Source of the DNA: Clostridium sp. C2-6-12
GTDB taxonomy: Bacteria; Bacillota; Clostridia; Clostridiales; Clostridiaceae
Length of the DNA: 64,000 nucleotides
Direction: 5' to 3'
Assembly (NCBI RefSeq): GCF_009928485.1
Contig: NZ_JAABNP010000018.1
Coordinates: 50,207-114,206, forward strand
Position numbers and translations under genes: made by a program. Each line of letters opens with the position of its first letter. Position 1 is the stretch's first letter. The notes beneath the pieces were generated by a model. The model saw only the letters and a program-made list of their open reading frames with translations. It did no database searches and was not told where the DNA came from. Below, one piece after another: positions 56,299 through 64,000 of the stretch.

Positions 56299-59238
56299 TC
56301 AAGTCAATAATTCCATTACTTCATTAAAAATTATAACGCATTCTTCATGATTTTCTTCTATAAGCTTTTGCTCAAGTTTTTTGGCTAATTCATGTATGGA
56401 ATTTAATCGAAAACTACCTGAAGATCCTTTTAATTCATGTGTTAAACTCGCTGCCTTTTTTAAGTCTCGATTATTAATAGCTTCATTTATATCACTTAAA
56501 AGTCCTGGTAAATACTTTATATAATCTTCTAATATTTCTCTAGCATCTTCTTTATCAAGTCCTGAACTTTCAACAAAGTAATCAATATACTTATCAATTA
56601 TATTATTATAATTGATGGAATCATTATTTTTATCTTCTTTCTTTATAGAACCATTATTTTCATTATCGTTATTTAAGTCAAATAAGTCTTCCTCTATTAA
56701 TTTTTCCTCTAGCTCAGGTTTTCTTTTTTTAGTATTTGCTTCTATTAGTTCAAACATTTTATTAAAATCAATAGGCTTACTAATATAGAAATCCATTCCA
56801 GCTTTAATGCACTTTCCTTCGTCTTCAGACATTGCATTAGCTGTCATAGCAATTATTGTTGTATGTTTTTTATTTCCTTCCATTTGCCTTATTTTAGCCG
56901 TACTCTCGTATCCATCCATTACTGGCATCTGACAATCCATAAAAACCATATCATAATCCTTATTGGACACCGCCTCTATTGCCTCTCTTCCATTTACAGC
57001 AATATCGCAATTCATATTGTGTGATTTAAGAACACTTATTACAATCTTCCGATTCATTTCATTATCATCAACCAATAGTATTTTAGGCTTAAATAAATTA
57101 TTAATTTCTTTAACTGTATGTTTTGTAATTATTTCTTCTTCGGTATCATTCTTTAAACCTAATGCAATCGCAATGCATCCAATTAGATCGTCTCTTCTAA
57201 CCGGCTTCGATAAGAAAGATGAAAATCCATATTCTTTTGCAATCTTTGCATCACCTTTTACAGCATTATAGGTTAACAACATTAACTTAACATCCTTAGA
57301 AATAGGCATTTTTTTCAGTGTAGCTGCAAGCTTATAACAACTCATATCCGGCATTTCATAATCTATTATCGCTACTTCTATTTTGTTGTTTGAATTTGCA
57401 TTTGAACGAATAATGTTAATAGCACTTGCTGCATCTATCGCCTCAAATACCCTAAGCCCTGTTCCTTCAAGAGCGGAAACAACACTTTTTCTGTTACTAT
57501 TATTATTATCAACTATTAATATATTGACTTTGTCTAATTTAATTAAATTTATCGGTAATTCTAACCTTCTTTTAGCAATCTTTAAATTAATATAAAACTT
57601 AAAATTTGAACCTTCACCATATTTACTTTCTACATAAAGATCTCCGCCCATCATCATTACCAATTCCTTAGAAATAGCGAGACCAAGTCCTGTACCTCCA
57701 TATTTTCTAGTTGTTGATGCATCTGCCTGATTAAAAGATTGAAAAAGCTTATTAATATCCTCACTGCGTATTCCAATTCCAGTATCCATAACTTCAAAAT
57801 TAAGCTGAATCAAATCATTTTCTTTCTCAATAGAGTCAACTGTAATTGTAATTTCTCCCTTTTCAGTAAATTTTACCGCATTGCTTATTAAATTATTTAA
57901 TATTTGCCTAAGCCTTGAAGGATCGCCTATAACTTCTTCAGGTACTCCAGCCTTAATAACGGTAAAAATACCAATTCCTTTTTCGAAAGCCTTTGGTGCT
58001 AAAAGTGAAACTGCATCTTCTATAGTATTTCTCAAATTAAAAACAATCTTCTCCATAGTCAATTTTTTTGCTTCAATCTTTGAAAAATCTAATATGTCAT
58101 TAATAATACTTAGTAGTAAACTTGAAGCTGATTTGGCTTCTTTTAAGTATTCTTTTTGTTCTGAATCCAGATTAGTTGATTGGAGTAATTCAATAAATCC
58201 CAATATACCATTCATAGGTGTTCTAATTTCATGAGACATATTTGCTAGAAACTGACTTTTTGCAATATTAGCTGCTTCTGCTTGCTCTTTTGCTTTATAT
58301 AAATCATTCTCTGCTTTTCTCTGTTCAGTAATATCTTCTGCAGTACAAATTAAGTATTTAATATTTCCAGCATCATCTTTTTCAGGGTTACTTTTAATTC
58401 TTAGTAATCTATTTTCACCTTTACTATTCTTTAGTTCAACATCTATATTTGAGCAAGTTTTTTTTTGAAATAACTCCCAATTAATCTCAGACAGTATATT
58501 AGCAGTTTTTACATCAAATACATCATATAAATCGTGGTATTCTATATCACTTATTTTCATCCCAAAAAATTTCGCATAAGCTTCATTGACAGTTGCATAT
58601 GAAGTGACATTACTCAACGCCCAAATCTGCGCTTCAGAATTATTAAGCAATATAGATTGTCCCTTAATTATAGATTCATAAGTTTTTTCTTTTACAATTT
58701 TCATTCTTGTGTATGCAAAGGCTGCCGCAACATTATTTAACATTTTTATTTGATATTCTTCCCATATAATAGAACGCGATAAACTCTCATATCCAATAAA
58801 TCCAATTACTGTATTTCCATTTTTCAACGGAATTAGTAATGAAGATATTAATCCTTCCTTAGAAAAAGCTTCTACTTCAAATATAGCATCTTCCGGATAA
58901 TCTTCCAAATTATTTATTACAACTATTTCATCATTCTTAATCTTATGAATCGTCCACGGATAAGCATATACTGGTTCTTCCACTAGCTTTTCTCTTTTAG
59001 GTTTTATATTTTTTCTATTCCATTGGCATTCAATTTTCATAAAAGTAGGATCTTTACAGAAATAGCAAATAAATATTCTATCTAAATAAAATAAGTCCCC
59101 GATTTCTTCCAAGGTGTTTTTTAACTCAACTTCATACCCTATATTGCCCAAAGTCAAAAATTTCTGAAAAGTATCATGAATTAGTTTTGGAAATTTTTCA
59201 GCATATATAGTTTTTACTTCTGATCCCATATCACTCAT
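56299..59238 (-). CDS. Hybrid sensor histidine kinase (GAF-PAS-HisKA-HATPase-REC-REC-HPt)
   Basis: The 979-residue protein has no membrane segment. Order: GAF-like domain (about 25-180), PAS (about 195-305), HisKA with [14 protein letters not shown] (His336), HATPase ([29 protein letters not shown]), first receiver (about 570-690), second receiver (about 725-845; [12 protein letters not shown]) and HPt ([10 protein letters not shown]). The first receiver reads LIVDNNNSN, lacking the second acid of the usual pair, so it may be weak or inactive. Phosphate should flow to the second receiver, the HPt, then a separate regulator. AAGGGGGC precedes the ATG. Confidence 0.93.
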   Translation of the reverse strand: MSDMGSEVKTIYAEKFPKLIHDTFQKFLTLGNIGYEVELKNTLEEIGDLFYLDRIFICYFCKDPTFMKIECQWNRKNIKPKREKLVEEPVYAYPWTIHKIKNDEIVVINNLEDYPEDAIFEVEAFSKEGLISSLLIPLKNGNTVIGFIGYESLSRSIIWEEYQIKMLNNVAAAFAYTRMKIVKEKTYESIIKGQSILLNNSEAQIWALSNVTSYATVNEAYAKFFGMKISDIEYHDLYDVFDVKTANILSEINWELFQKKTCSNIDVELKNSKGENRLLRIKSNPEKDDAGNIKYLICTAEDITEQRKAENDLYKAKEQAEAANIAKSQFLANMSHEIRTPMNGILGFIELLQSTNLDSEQKEYLKEAKSASSLLLSIINDILDFSKIEAKKLTMEKIVFNLRNTIEDAVSLLAPKAFEKGIGIFTVIKAGVPEEVIGDPSRLRQILNNLISNAVKFTEKGEITITVDSIEKENDLIQLNFEVMDTGIGIRSEDINKLFQSFNQADASTTRKYGGTGLGLAISKELVMMMGGDLYVESKYGEGSNFKFYINLKIAKRRLELPINLIKLDKVNILIVDNNNSNRKSVVSALEGTGLRVFEAIDAASAINIIRSNANSNNKIEVAIIDYEMPDMSCYKLAATLKKMPISKDVKLMLLTYNAVKGDAKIAKEYGFSSFLSKPVRRDDLIGCIAIALGLKNDTEEEIITKHTVKEINNLFKPKILLVDDNEMNRKIVISVLKSHNMNCDIAVNGREAIEAVSNKDYDMVFMDCQMPVMDGYESTAKIRQMEGNKKHTTIIAMTANAMSEDEGKCIKAGMDFYISKPIDFNKMFELIEANTKKRKPELEEKLIEEDLFDLNNDNENNGSIKKEDKNNDSINYNNIIDKYIDYFVESSGLDKEDAREILEDYIKYLPGLLSDINEAINNRDLKKAASLTHELKGSSGSFRLNSIHELAKKLEQKLIEENHEECVIIFNEVMELLT

Positions 59239-59256
59239 AAAACTGCCCCCTTTGAA

Positions 59257-60327
59257 TTATAGTTCACAAGTTTTTGTAATAAATATGGTTAATTCATCTA
59301 ACAAATCAATTTCATATGGCTCAGAAAGCAATTTCCCATTTTTATCATAAATAACCTTTACTACTGGTCTCATTGGCATCGAATTATTTTGCTTTATTAC
59401 TAACCCCTTCTCATGTGAACTTAATATAACTCCACTTCCAGTTGGAAAAGCTGCTATATTAGCAGTAAATTTTCTAACCATTTCTTCATCAAAATAAATA
59501 TTACTCATACCTACCAGATATTCAATAACTTCATATACTGGTTTAGGATCATCTTTCCCCCTTCCAGTGATTAAGTTATCAAAAACATCACATATAGCAA
59601 CTATTTTAGCAATTTCATTTATTTCATCACCTTTTAGTTTCAATGGATAACCACTTCCATCACTTCGCTCATGATGCATTAATGCTGCTACCTTAACATA
59701 TGCACTCCAAACATACTGTTCCCCTAAAAAATCATATCCAACTTTTGGGTGCATAAGCTCAATATATTTATTTAATTCATCCTCATTATTGAATCGCTCT
59801 AAAATCTTTTTATCATTTAAAATCTTTATTTTTCCAATATCATGAAGTATTGCTCCAGTTGAAACTTCTTTAAGTTTGGACATATTATATCCCATATGTG
59901 TTCCTATTATTGTAGCTAAAACACAAACATTTACAGAATGTGAATATACATTATTATCACTTGAACTTATTTCCGCAACATTTATTAAAACATCTTTATT
60001 TGAAAGTATGTCCTCAATAACTGAATTTACGGAATTCATAATACTTCTACTATCAGTTTTTCCTTCTCGGCAATATTTTTCAGTCATTTGTTTTATAGCA
60101 TGTTTACTCATTTGTCTTGTCATATCAGATATATTTTCTTCTATGATAATATTTTTTGATATATCATCCTCAATATATACAGAATGAATTCCAAGATCCT
60201 TAATTCTATCAATGAAATATGGTCTAAGCTTCACTCCAGCGCTAAGTAAAATCCTGCCAGTCTCATCATATATCTGCTTTGCAAGTATTTCATCACCTTT
60301 TAGGCTGGAGACACTAATAACTCTCAT
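59257..60327 (-). CDS. HD-GYP domain protein, cyclic-di-GMP phosphodiesterase type
   Basis: The 356-residue protein begins with a DUF3391-like part (about 1-65) and has an HD-GYP domain: SVNVCVLATIIGTHMG, LHDIGKIKI, MHPKVGYDFL, HHERSDGSGYPLKLKGDEI and AKIVAICDVFDNL. All metal ligands and the GYP are present, so it should hydrolyse c-di-GMP. A PilZ-like ending is not evident. The ATG at 60327 follows GGAGGTGT; the longer frame has no site. It starts the operon with the kinase 18 bases on. Confidence 0.93.
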   Translation of the reverse strand: MRVISVSSLKGDEILAKQIYDETGRILLSAGVKLRPYFIDRIKDLGIHSVYIEDDISKNIIIEENISDMTRQMSKHAIKQMTEKYCREGKTDSRSIMNSVNSVIEDILSNKDVLINVAEISSSDNNVYSHSVNVCVLATIIGTHMGYNMSKLKEVSTGAILHDIGKIKILNDKKILERFNNEDELNKYIELMHPKVGYDFLGEQYVWSAYVKVAALMHHERSDGSGYPLKLKGDEINEIAKIVAICDVFDNLITGRGKDDPKPVYEVIEYLVGMSNIYFDEEMVRKFTANIAAFPTGSGVILSSHEKGLVIKQNNSMPMRPVVKVIYDKNGKLLSEPYEIDLLDELTIFITKTCEL

Positions 60328-60486
60328 ACACACCTCCAAATGAAATAATTTATATAAAAAATGCACTCCAATTAAATTAAAAACAGTGCTCTATTAGTGA
60401 TAAAAAACAAATTACATTAAACATCATTTCAATTAAAATACTAACATATTCTTACACCTTTTGCTATAAAAAAACATAATAAAAGA

Positions 60487-60514
60487 GATGTGGAAGCCAA
60501 TAACTTTCCACATC
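60487..60514. terminator. Terminator of the polar amino acid operon
   Basis: GATGTGGAA pairs with TTCCACATC around ten bases, followed by a T-rich stretch on the minus strand. Confidence 0.85.
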
Positions 60515-60533
60515 AACTAAAAATATAATTATT

Positions 60534-61409
60534 CTATTGTATTTTTCCGCCTTCAACTACAAGGCTATCCTCAAATTCTGCTCCATAAACTGACTTTAAA
60601 GTTTCATCATAAGCTTTATGAACAAAATTTTCTTTACCTAAAGTTTCAAGCTCGGTGTTAATCCAATCTTTAAGTTCTGTATTTCCTTTAGTTACTGCAG
60701 GTGCAATTGTATCTGCGCTTCCAAGTGATGCTACTCCAACAGTGAAACCTGGATTATCTTTAGCCCATGCTATAACTTCTGTATTATCACTTAAAATAGC
60801 ATCTCCACGTTTATCTTTTAAAGCTTGGAATATCTCTGAATATTGTTCAAATTTAACTAATTCAACATCTGGGTGATTTTTAGTCATATAAGTTTCAGCA
60901 GTTGTTCCTTTAGCAACTATTATCTTTTTACCTTTAAGTTGATCTTCTGAAGTAATTTTAGCACCATCAGGTGAAACTACACCAAGAGATACCTTCATAT
61001 AAGGGTTTGTAAAATCTACCTTTTGCTTTCTTTCATCAGTAACAGTGAAGTTTGCCATTATTACATCAACTTTTTTTGATTCCAAATATGCAACTCTACT
61101 TGCTGCATCAACTAAAACAAATTCAACTTTTGATTCATCTCCAAGAAGATCTTTTGCAAATCTCTTTGCAATATATACATCAAAACCTTGGTTTTTACCA
61201 TTTGAATCAACATATCCAAATGGAGCTTTATCACTAAATACACCAATTTTTATAGTTCCACGTTTCTTTATTTCATCAATAGAACTTGCTGATGCAGTTT
61301 TTGAATCATTTTTATTTGCAGTTGATGCTGAATTACCGCAGCCTACAAGTCCTCCTATTACTATAGTGCTCATAAGCAGTGCTGTCACGATTTTTTTTAT
61401 GTTTTTCAT
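60534..61409 (-). CDS. Amino acid ABC transporter binding lipoprotein, CjaA-like (probably cysteine)
   Basis: The 291-residue lipoprotein has a lipobox LVGC (about 21-24) and a type II binding domain. Segments such as IKIGVFSDKAPFGYVDSNG, MANFTVTDERKQKVDF and HKAYDETLKS closely resemble the Campylobacter CjaA cysteine-binding protein as I remember it; glutamate or aspartate binding (Peb1A type) is the alternative. It is the last gene of the four-gene operon, 31 bases from the ATPase. Confidence 0.88.
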   Translation of the reverse strand: MKNIKKIVTALLMSTIVIGGLVGCGNSASTANKNDSKTASASSIDEIKKRGTIKIGVFSDKAPFGYVDSNGKNQGFDVYIAKRFAKDLLGDESKVEFVLVDAASRVAYLESKKVDVIMANFTVTDERKQKVDFTNPYMKVSLGVVSPDGAKITSEDQLKGKKIIVAKGTTAETYMTKNHPDVELVKFEQYSEIFQALKDKRGDAILSDNTEVIAWAKDNPGFTVGVASLGSADTIAPAVTKGNTELKDWINTELETLGKENFVHKAYDETLKSVYGAEFEDSLVVEGGKIQ

Positions 61410-61440
61410 AATTCATCATCCTCTCATTTATAATTATTAA

Positions 61441-62190
61441 TTAATACTGAAATATATTTAGAAAGTGCTTAGCACGTTCAGTCTTTGGATTTGTAAAAAA
61501 TTCTTCTGGAATTGATTCTTCACATATTTCTCCATTATCCATAAAGATTATTCTATCTGCTACAGATCTTGCAAAACCCATTTCATGAGTAACAATTACC
61601 ATTGTCATTCCTTGCTTTGCTAATTCTAAGATAACATCCAAAACTTCTCTTACCATTTCAGGATCAAGAGATGCTGTTACTTCATCAAAAAGAATTACTT
61701 CTGGATTCATGCATAAAGCTCTTACTATAGCTATTCTTTGCTTTTGTCCCCCTGAAAGCTGACGAGGATATGAATCCTTTCTATCTAATAAGCCAACTCT
61801 ATCTAAAAGCTGTTCAGCTTGTTCAAGTGCTTCCGCTCTATTTCTTTTTTGAACCTTTAAAGGCCCAAGAAGAATATTTTCTATAACTGTCATATGAGGA
61901 AACAATTCATAATTTTGAAATACCATACCTATTTTTTCATGAATCTCCTGCATCTTTACATTTTTATCTGTAAGACTTTGCTCTTTAAATTTAATATCTC
62001 CACCTTGAATTTTTTCAAGTCCATTAAGACATCTTAGAAAAGTACTTTTCCCACAACCAGAAGGTCCTAGAATAACTAAAACTTCACCTTTGTGTAGACT
62101 TAAATCTATTCCCTTTAATATTTCTTTTTCATCATATTTTTTATGAACATCCTGTACTTGAAGTAAAACAGGATTATTATTCTTATCCAT
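61441..62190 (-). CDS. Polar amino acid ABC transporter ATPase (GlnQ type)
   Basis: The 249-residue ATPase has Walker [20 protein letters not shown]-loop [14 protein letters not shown], signature [15 protein letters not shown], Walker [15 protein letters not shown] and [14 protein letters not shown]. It powers the importer. AGGAGG precedes the ATG. Confidence 0.95.
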   Translation of the reverse strand: MDKNNNPVLLQVQDVHKKYDEKEILKGIDLSLHKGEVLVILGPSGCGKSTFLRCLNGLEKIQGGDIKFKEQSLTDKNVKMQEIHEKIGMVFQNYELFPHMTVIENILLGPLKVQKRNRAEALEQAEQLLDRVGLLDRKDSYPRQLSGGQKQRIAIVRALCMNPEVILFDEVTASLDPEMVREVLDVILELAKQGMTMVIVTHEMGFARSVADRIIFMDNGEICEESIPEEFFTNPKTERAKHFLNIFQY

Positions 62191-62201
62191 TGTATTTCCT
62201 C

Positions 62202-62882
62202 CTAATTACTCCACTTAGCTTCTAGACTTTTTGATATTTTAGATAGTGGATAACATATTATAAAGTATAAAAAGAATATGCATGCATAAACCCAAAAGGA
62301 TGCAGTCGGAAATTCAAAACGCGAAGTCTCTATAATCTGCTGACCAATTTTAACTACATCTATTACTCCTATTAAAACTACAAGTGAAGTAGTTTTAATC
62401 ATTCTTGTTGCTAGATTTATAGTTCCTGGAATCATTCTTCTTATAGCTTGAGGTATTAATACATACCTATATAATTGATAATAATTTAATCCTAAAGCCT
62501 TACCAGCCTCAATTTGATGCTGCGGAAGTGACTGTAACGCACCTCTAACAATATCTCCCATTTCTGCTGCTCCCCAAAGGCTAAATACTATGATAGAAAC
62601 AACTTCACCACTTAAATTTAAATCAAGTGCTGTAGTCACTCCAAAATAAAAAATGAAGAGCCATACTAATGTAGGTATTATTCTAAAAGCTTCAAGATAA
62701 ACTCTATTTATAAAAAGTATTACTTTTGATTTCGTTGTTCTACTTAATCCAATTAAGATACCTAAAATCGAACCTATTACAATAGAAATAAAAGCAATTT
62801 CTATTGTCACAAATAACCCTTCAAATATTAGACGCTGAATATTTTTTTCTTGCAAAATAACATTAATTCCCGAATTCTGCAT
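62202..62882 (-). CDS. Polar amino acid ABC transporter permease (HisM/GltK type)
   Basis: The 226-residue protein has five membrane helices and the EAA loop [20 protein letters not shown]. It overlaps the preceding permease by 20 bases, a sign of coupled translation. It pairs with that permease as the channel. Confidence 0.94.
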   Translation of the reverse strand: MQNSGINVILQEKNIQRLIFEGLFVTIEIAFISIVIGSILGILIGLSRTTKSKVILFINRVYLEAFRIIPTLVWLFIFYFGVTTALDLNLSGEVVSIIVFSLWGAAEMGDIVRGALQSLPQHQIEAGKALGLNYYQLYRYVLIPQAIRRMIPGTINLATRMIKTTSLVVLIGVIDVVKIGQQIIETSRFEFPTASFWVYACIFFLYFIICYPLSKISKSLEAKWSN

Positions 62883-63528
62883 ATCGCACCTTCCTTTCTA
62901 TTAAAGATAGTAAAAAAGATAACGGCAGTATCAATATAAGGTATATTAAAACCAGCATAGCTAATGCTTCAAAGGTCCTATAATACATTCCTATTAAATC
63001 CTTAGTTAAATTAGTAAGATCCATTATTGAAATTGCTCCTAATATAGAAGTTTCTTTTAATAAGAATATACAATTTGCACTTAATGAAGGCATACTTATA
63101 GAAAAGGCCTGTGGAATTATCACATATCTAACAACCTGAATTTTAGATAATCCTATGCTTATTCCAGATTCAATTTGTGTCTTATTTACTGCTTCAAACC
63201 CACTTCTAAAAGCTTCAGCCATGTAACTTCCGCCAAGAAAAGCCAGTCCAATTATTCCACATGTACTTTCACTCATTTTTACTCCCAATTTTGGCAATCC
63301 AAAATATAAGAAAAATATTTGTACTAGAAGTGGAGTATTTCTTGAAAGTTCTATATAAGCTTGTACAATAACATCTATTATTTTTACTTTAAAATATAAT
63401 ACTATGCTGCATAGTAATCCAATCACCAATGATAAAGCTATTCCTGCAATTGCTAATTTAAGTGTAAGCCATGCAGCTTTTTCATATAAAGGCAGATTAG
63501 TCACTACAAAATTCCAGTCAATGCTCAT
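62863..63528 (-). CDS. Polar amino acid ABC transporter permease (HisQ/GlnP type)
   Basis: The 221-residue protein has five membrane helices, YIELSRNTPLLVQIFFLYFG and the EAA loop EAVNKTQIESGISIGLSK. The ATG at 63528 is used, with AAGGAG six to eight bases before; a longer in-frame ATG reads through this site. It is the first gene of the operon. Confidence 0.94.
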   Translation of the reverse strand: MSIDWNFVVTNLPLYEKAAWLTLKLAIAGIALSLVIGLLCSIVLYFKVKIIDVIVQAYIELSRNTPLLVQIFFLYFGLPKLGVKMSESTCGIIGLAFLGGSYMAEAFRSGFEAVNKTQIESGISIGLSKIQVVRYVIIPQAFSISMPSLSANCIFLLKETSILGAISIMDLTNLTKDLIGMYYRTFEALAMLVLIYLILILPLSFLLSLIERKVRYAEFGN

Positions 63529-63586
63529 TTTTATCTCCTTTTTGTTACTTTCTTTCAATTCATATAATTTCTGTAGGAATACATAT

Positions 63587-63615
63587 ATATTATCAATTGT
63601 TTCCTAGTTTGTCAA
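63587..63615 (-). promoter_or_regulatory. SigA promoter of the polar amino acid operon
   Basis: On the minus strand TTGACA (63615-63610), 17-base spacer, TAATAT (63592-63587), about 60 bases before the first start codon. Confidence 0.8.
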
Positions 63616-63891
63616 TCGCATTTATGTAATATAATTTTATTTAATAAATATTAAAATTTTGCTCATAATTATTTTATTCACAATTCCTTTATTGGATTTT
63701 GCTATTTTCAATTTTATATAAAAAAGAAAAATTATATTTTTATGTTCTTAATAAACTGTAAGTTAATAAAATAATTTAACCCACAAATGTTTAAAGAAAC
63801 CGTATAAAATAAACAAATTCATTTAAATAACTTTATATTCGAAAATCTATCTATAAAAAATATTTTTAATTCAAATATTTGTAAATTTATA
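63616..63891. other. Intergenic stretch, no gene seen
   Basis: Extremely AT-rich between the divergent promoters at 63587 and 63892. I see no open frame with a ribosome site. Confidence 0.5.
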
Positions 63892-63920
63892 TTGACTGAA
63901 AATTTTCATAAGAATATAAT
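63892..63920 (+). promoter_or_regulatory. Strong SigA promoter
   Basis: TTGACT (63892-63897), exact 17-base spacer and TATAAT (63915-63920). Confidence 0.85.
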
Positions 63921-63927
63921 AAAATAC

Positions 63928-63996
63928 AAATAAAACATTAATGGCAAGGGGCTGTCGCATTAGCGGATTAAAATCGGTTAGCGATAGCTCCTTTTT
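63928..63996 (+). ncRNA. Predicted short terminated RNA or attenuator leader
   Basis: Transcription from the promoter at 63892 should start near 63928. About 20 bases later comes the stem GGGGCTGTCGC..TTAGCGG / CGGTTAGCGATAGCTCC (63948-63991, with G-T pairs) and five T residues. The RNA would be about 65-70 bases and carries no open frame or RBS. Whether a gene lies beyond the window is unknown. Confidence 0.55.
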
Positions 63997-64000
63997 CAAA

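Overview
This is about 64 kb of very AT-rich DNA from what looks like a Clostridium of the sensu stricto group (C. beijerinckii / C. butyricum type). That is inferred from low GC, strong GGAGG-type ribosome binding sites, many GTG and TTG starts, a T-box leader, a lysine riboswitch, glucan/choline-binding-type cell-wall repeats, a PdaB-type deacetylase, and a DUF4364 regulator. I see no rRNA, tRNA, CRISPR array, transposase or phage module. Most genes are on the minus strand.

Layout. 1-5235 is a run of small unrecognised proteins on the minus strand: two members of one paralogous family, an ankyrin-repeat protein, a protein with an internally duplicated domain, and a broken TPR-like tail. It looks like an immunity or antitoxin-type array and sits behind an AraC regulator (5266-6045) and a NapH-like ferredoxin membrane protein (6089-6811). 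7036-11159 holds a thioredoxin-like protein, the nucleoside phosphorylase PpnP, two aminotransferases and the divergent dapH; dapH with the PatA-like aminotransferase points to the acetylase branch of lysine/diaminopimelate synthesis. 11353-15051 has a double-OB ssb paralog, a PdaB-like deacetylase, DUF4364, a beta-propeller and a TSCPD protein.

15150-26530 carries a HIRAN-domain protein, folC, a TerC protein, a large BspA-type surface protein with tandem low-complexity repeats, valS, plsY and a T-box leader whose specifier codon appears to be valine GUA. 26801-30423 has housekeeping or unknown enzymes (DUF1648, MalY/PatB lyase, HAD, Nudix) and a coiled-coil gene with a stop at codon 4. 30570-36476 is a full branched-chain amino acid ABC operon (two near-identical binding proteins, livH, livM, livG, livF). 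37186-39049 is a textbook promoter, lysine riboswitch, terminator and lysP.

39167-54344 is rich in surface and envelope functions: YmaF, two cell-wall-binding-repeat proteins (one a transglutaminase), asparaginase, a PLL-like propeller lectin, a PrsW protease, a DUF3810 metallopeptidase-like protein, a TPR protein, a MATE pump, a GNAT enzyme, an SGNH esterase, a SIMPL protein and a 3D-domain protein. 54379-60327 has a berberine-bridge-type flavoenzyme, then a signalling operon: HD-GYP phosphodiesterase, 979-residue hybrid histidine kinase and a stand-alone receiver. 60534-63615 is a polar amino acid ABC operon whose binding protein resembles the Campylobacter cysteine-binding protein CjaA. 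At the right edge a strong plus-strand promoter fires straight into a terminator hairpin about 20 bases later, so a very short RNA or attenuator is predicted.

Overall the window is mostly ordinary chromosome. The least explained parts are the 1-5235 cluster, the HIRAN protein, the six-repeat lectin, the T-box/plsY/valS arrangement and the short RNA at 63892-63996.
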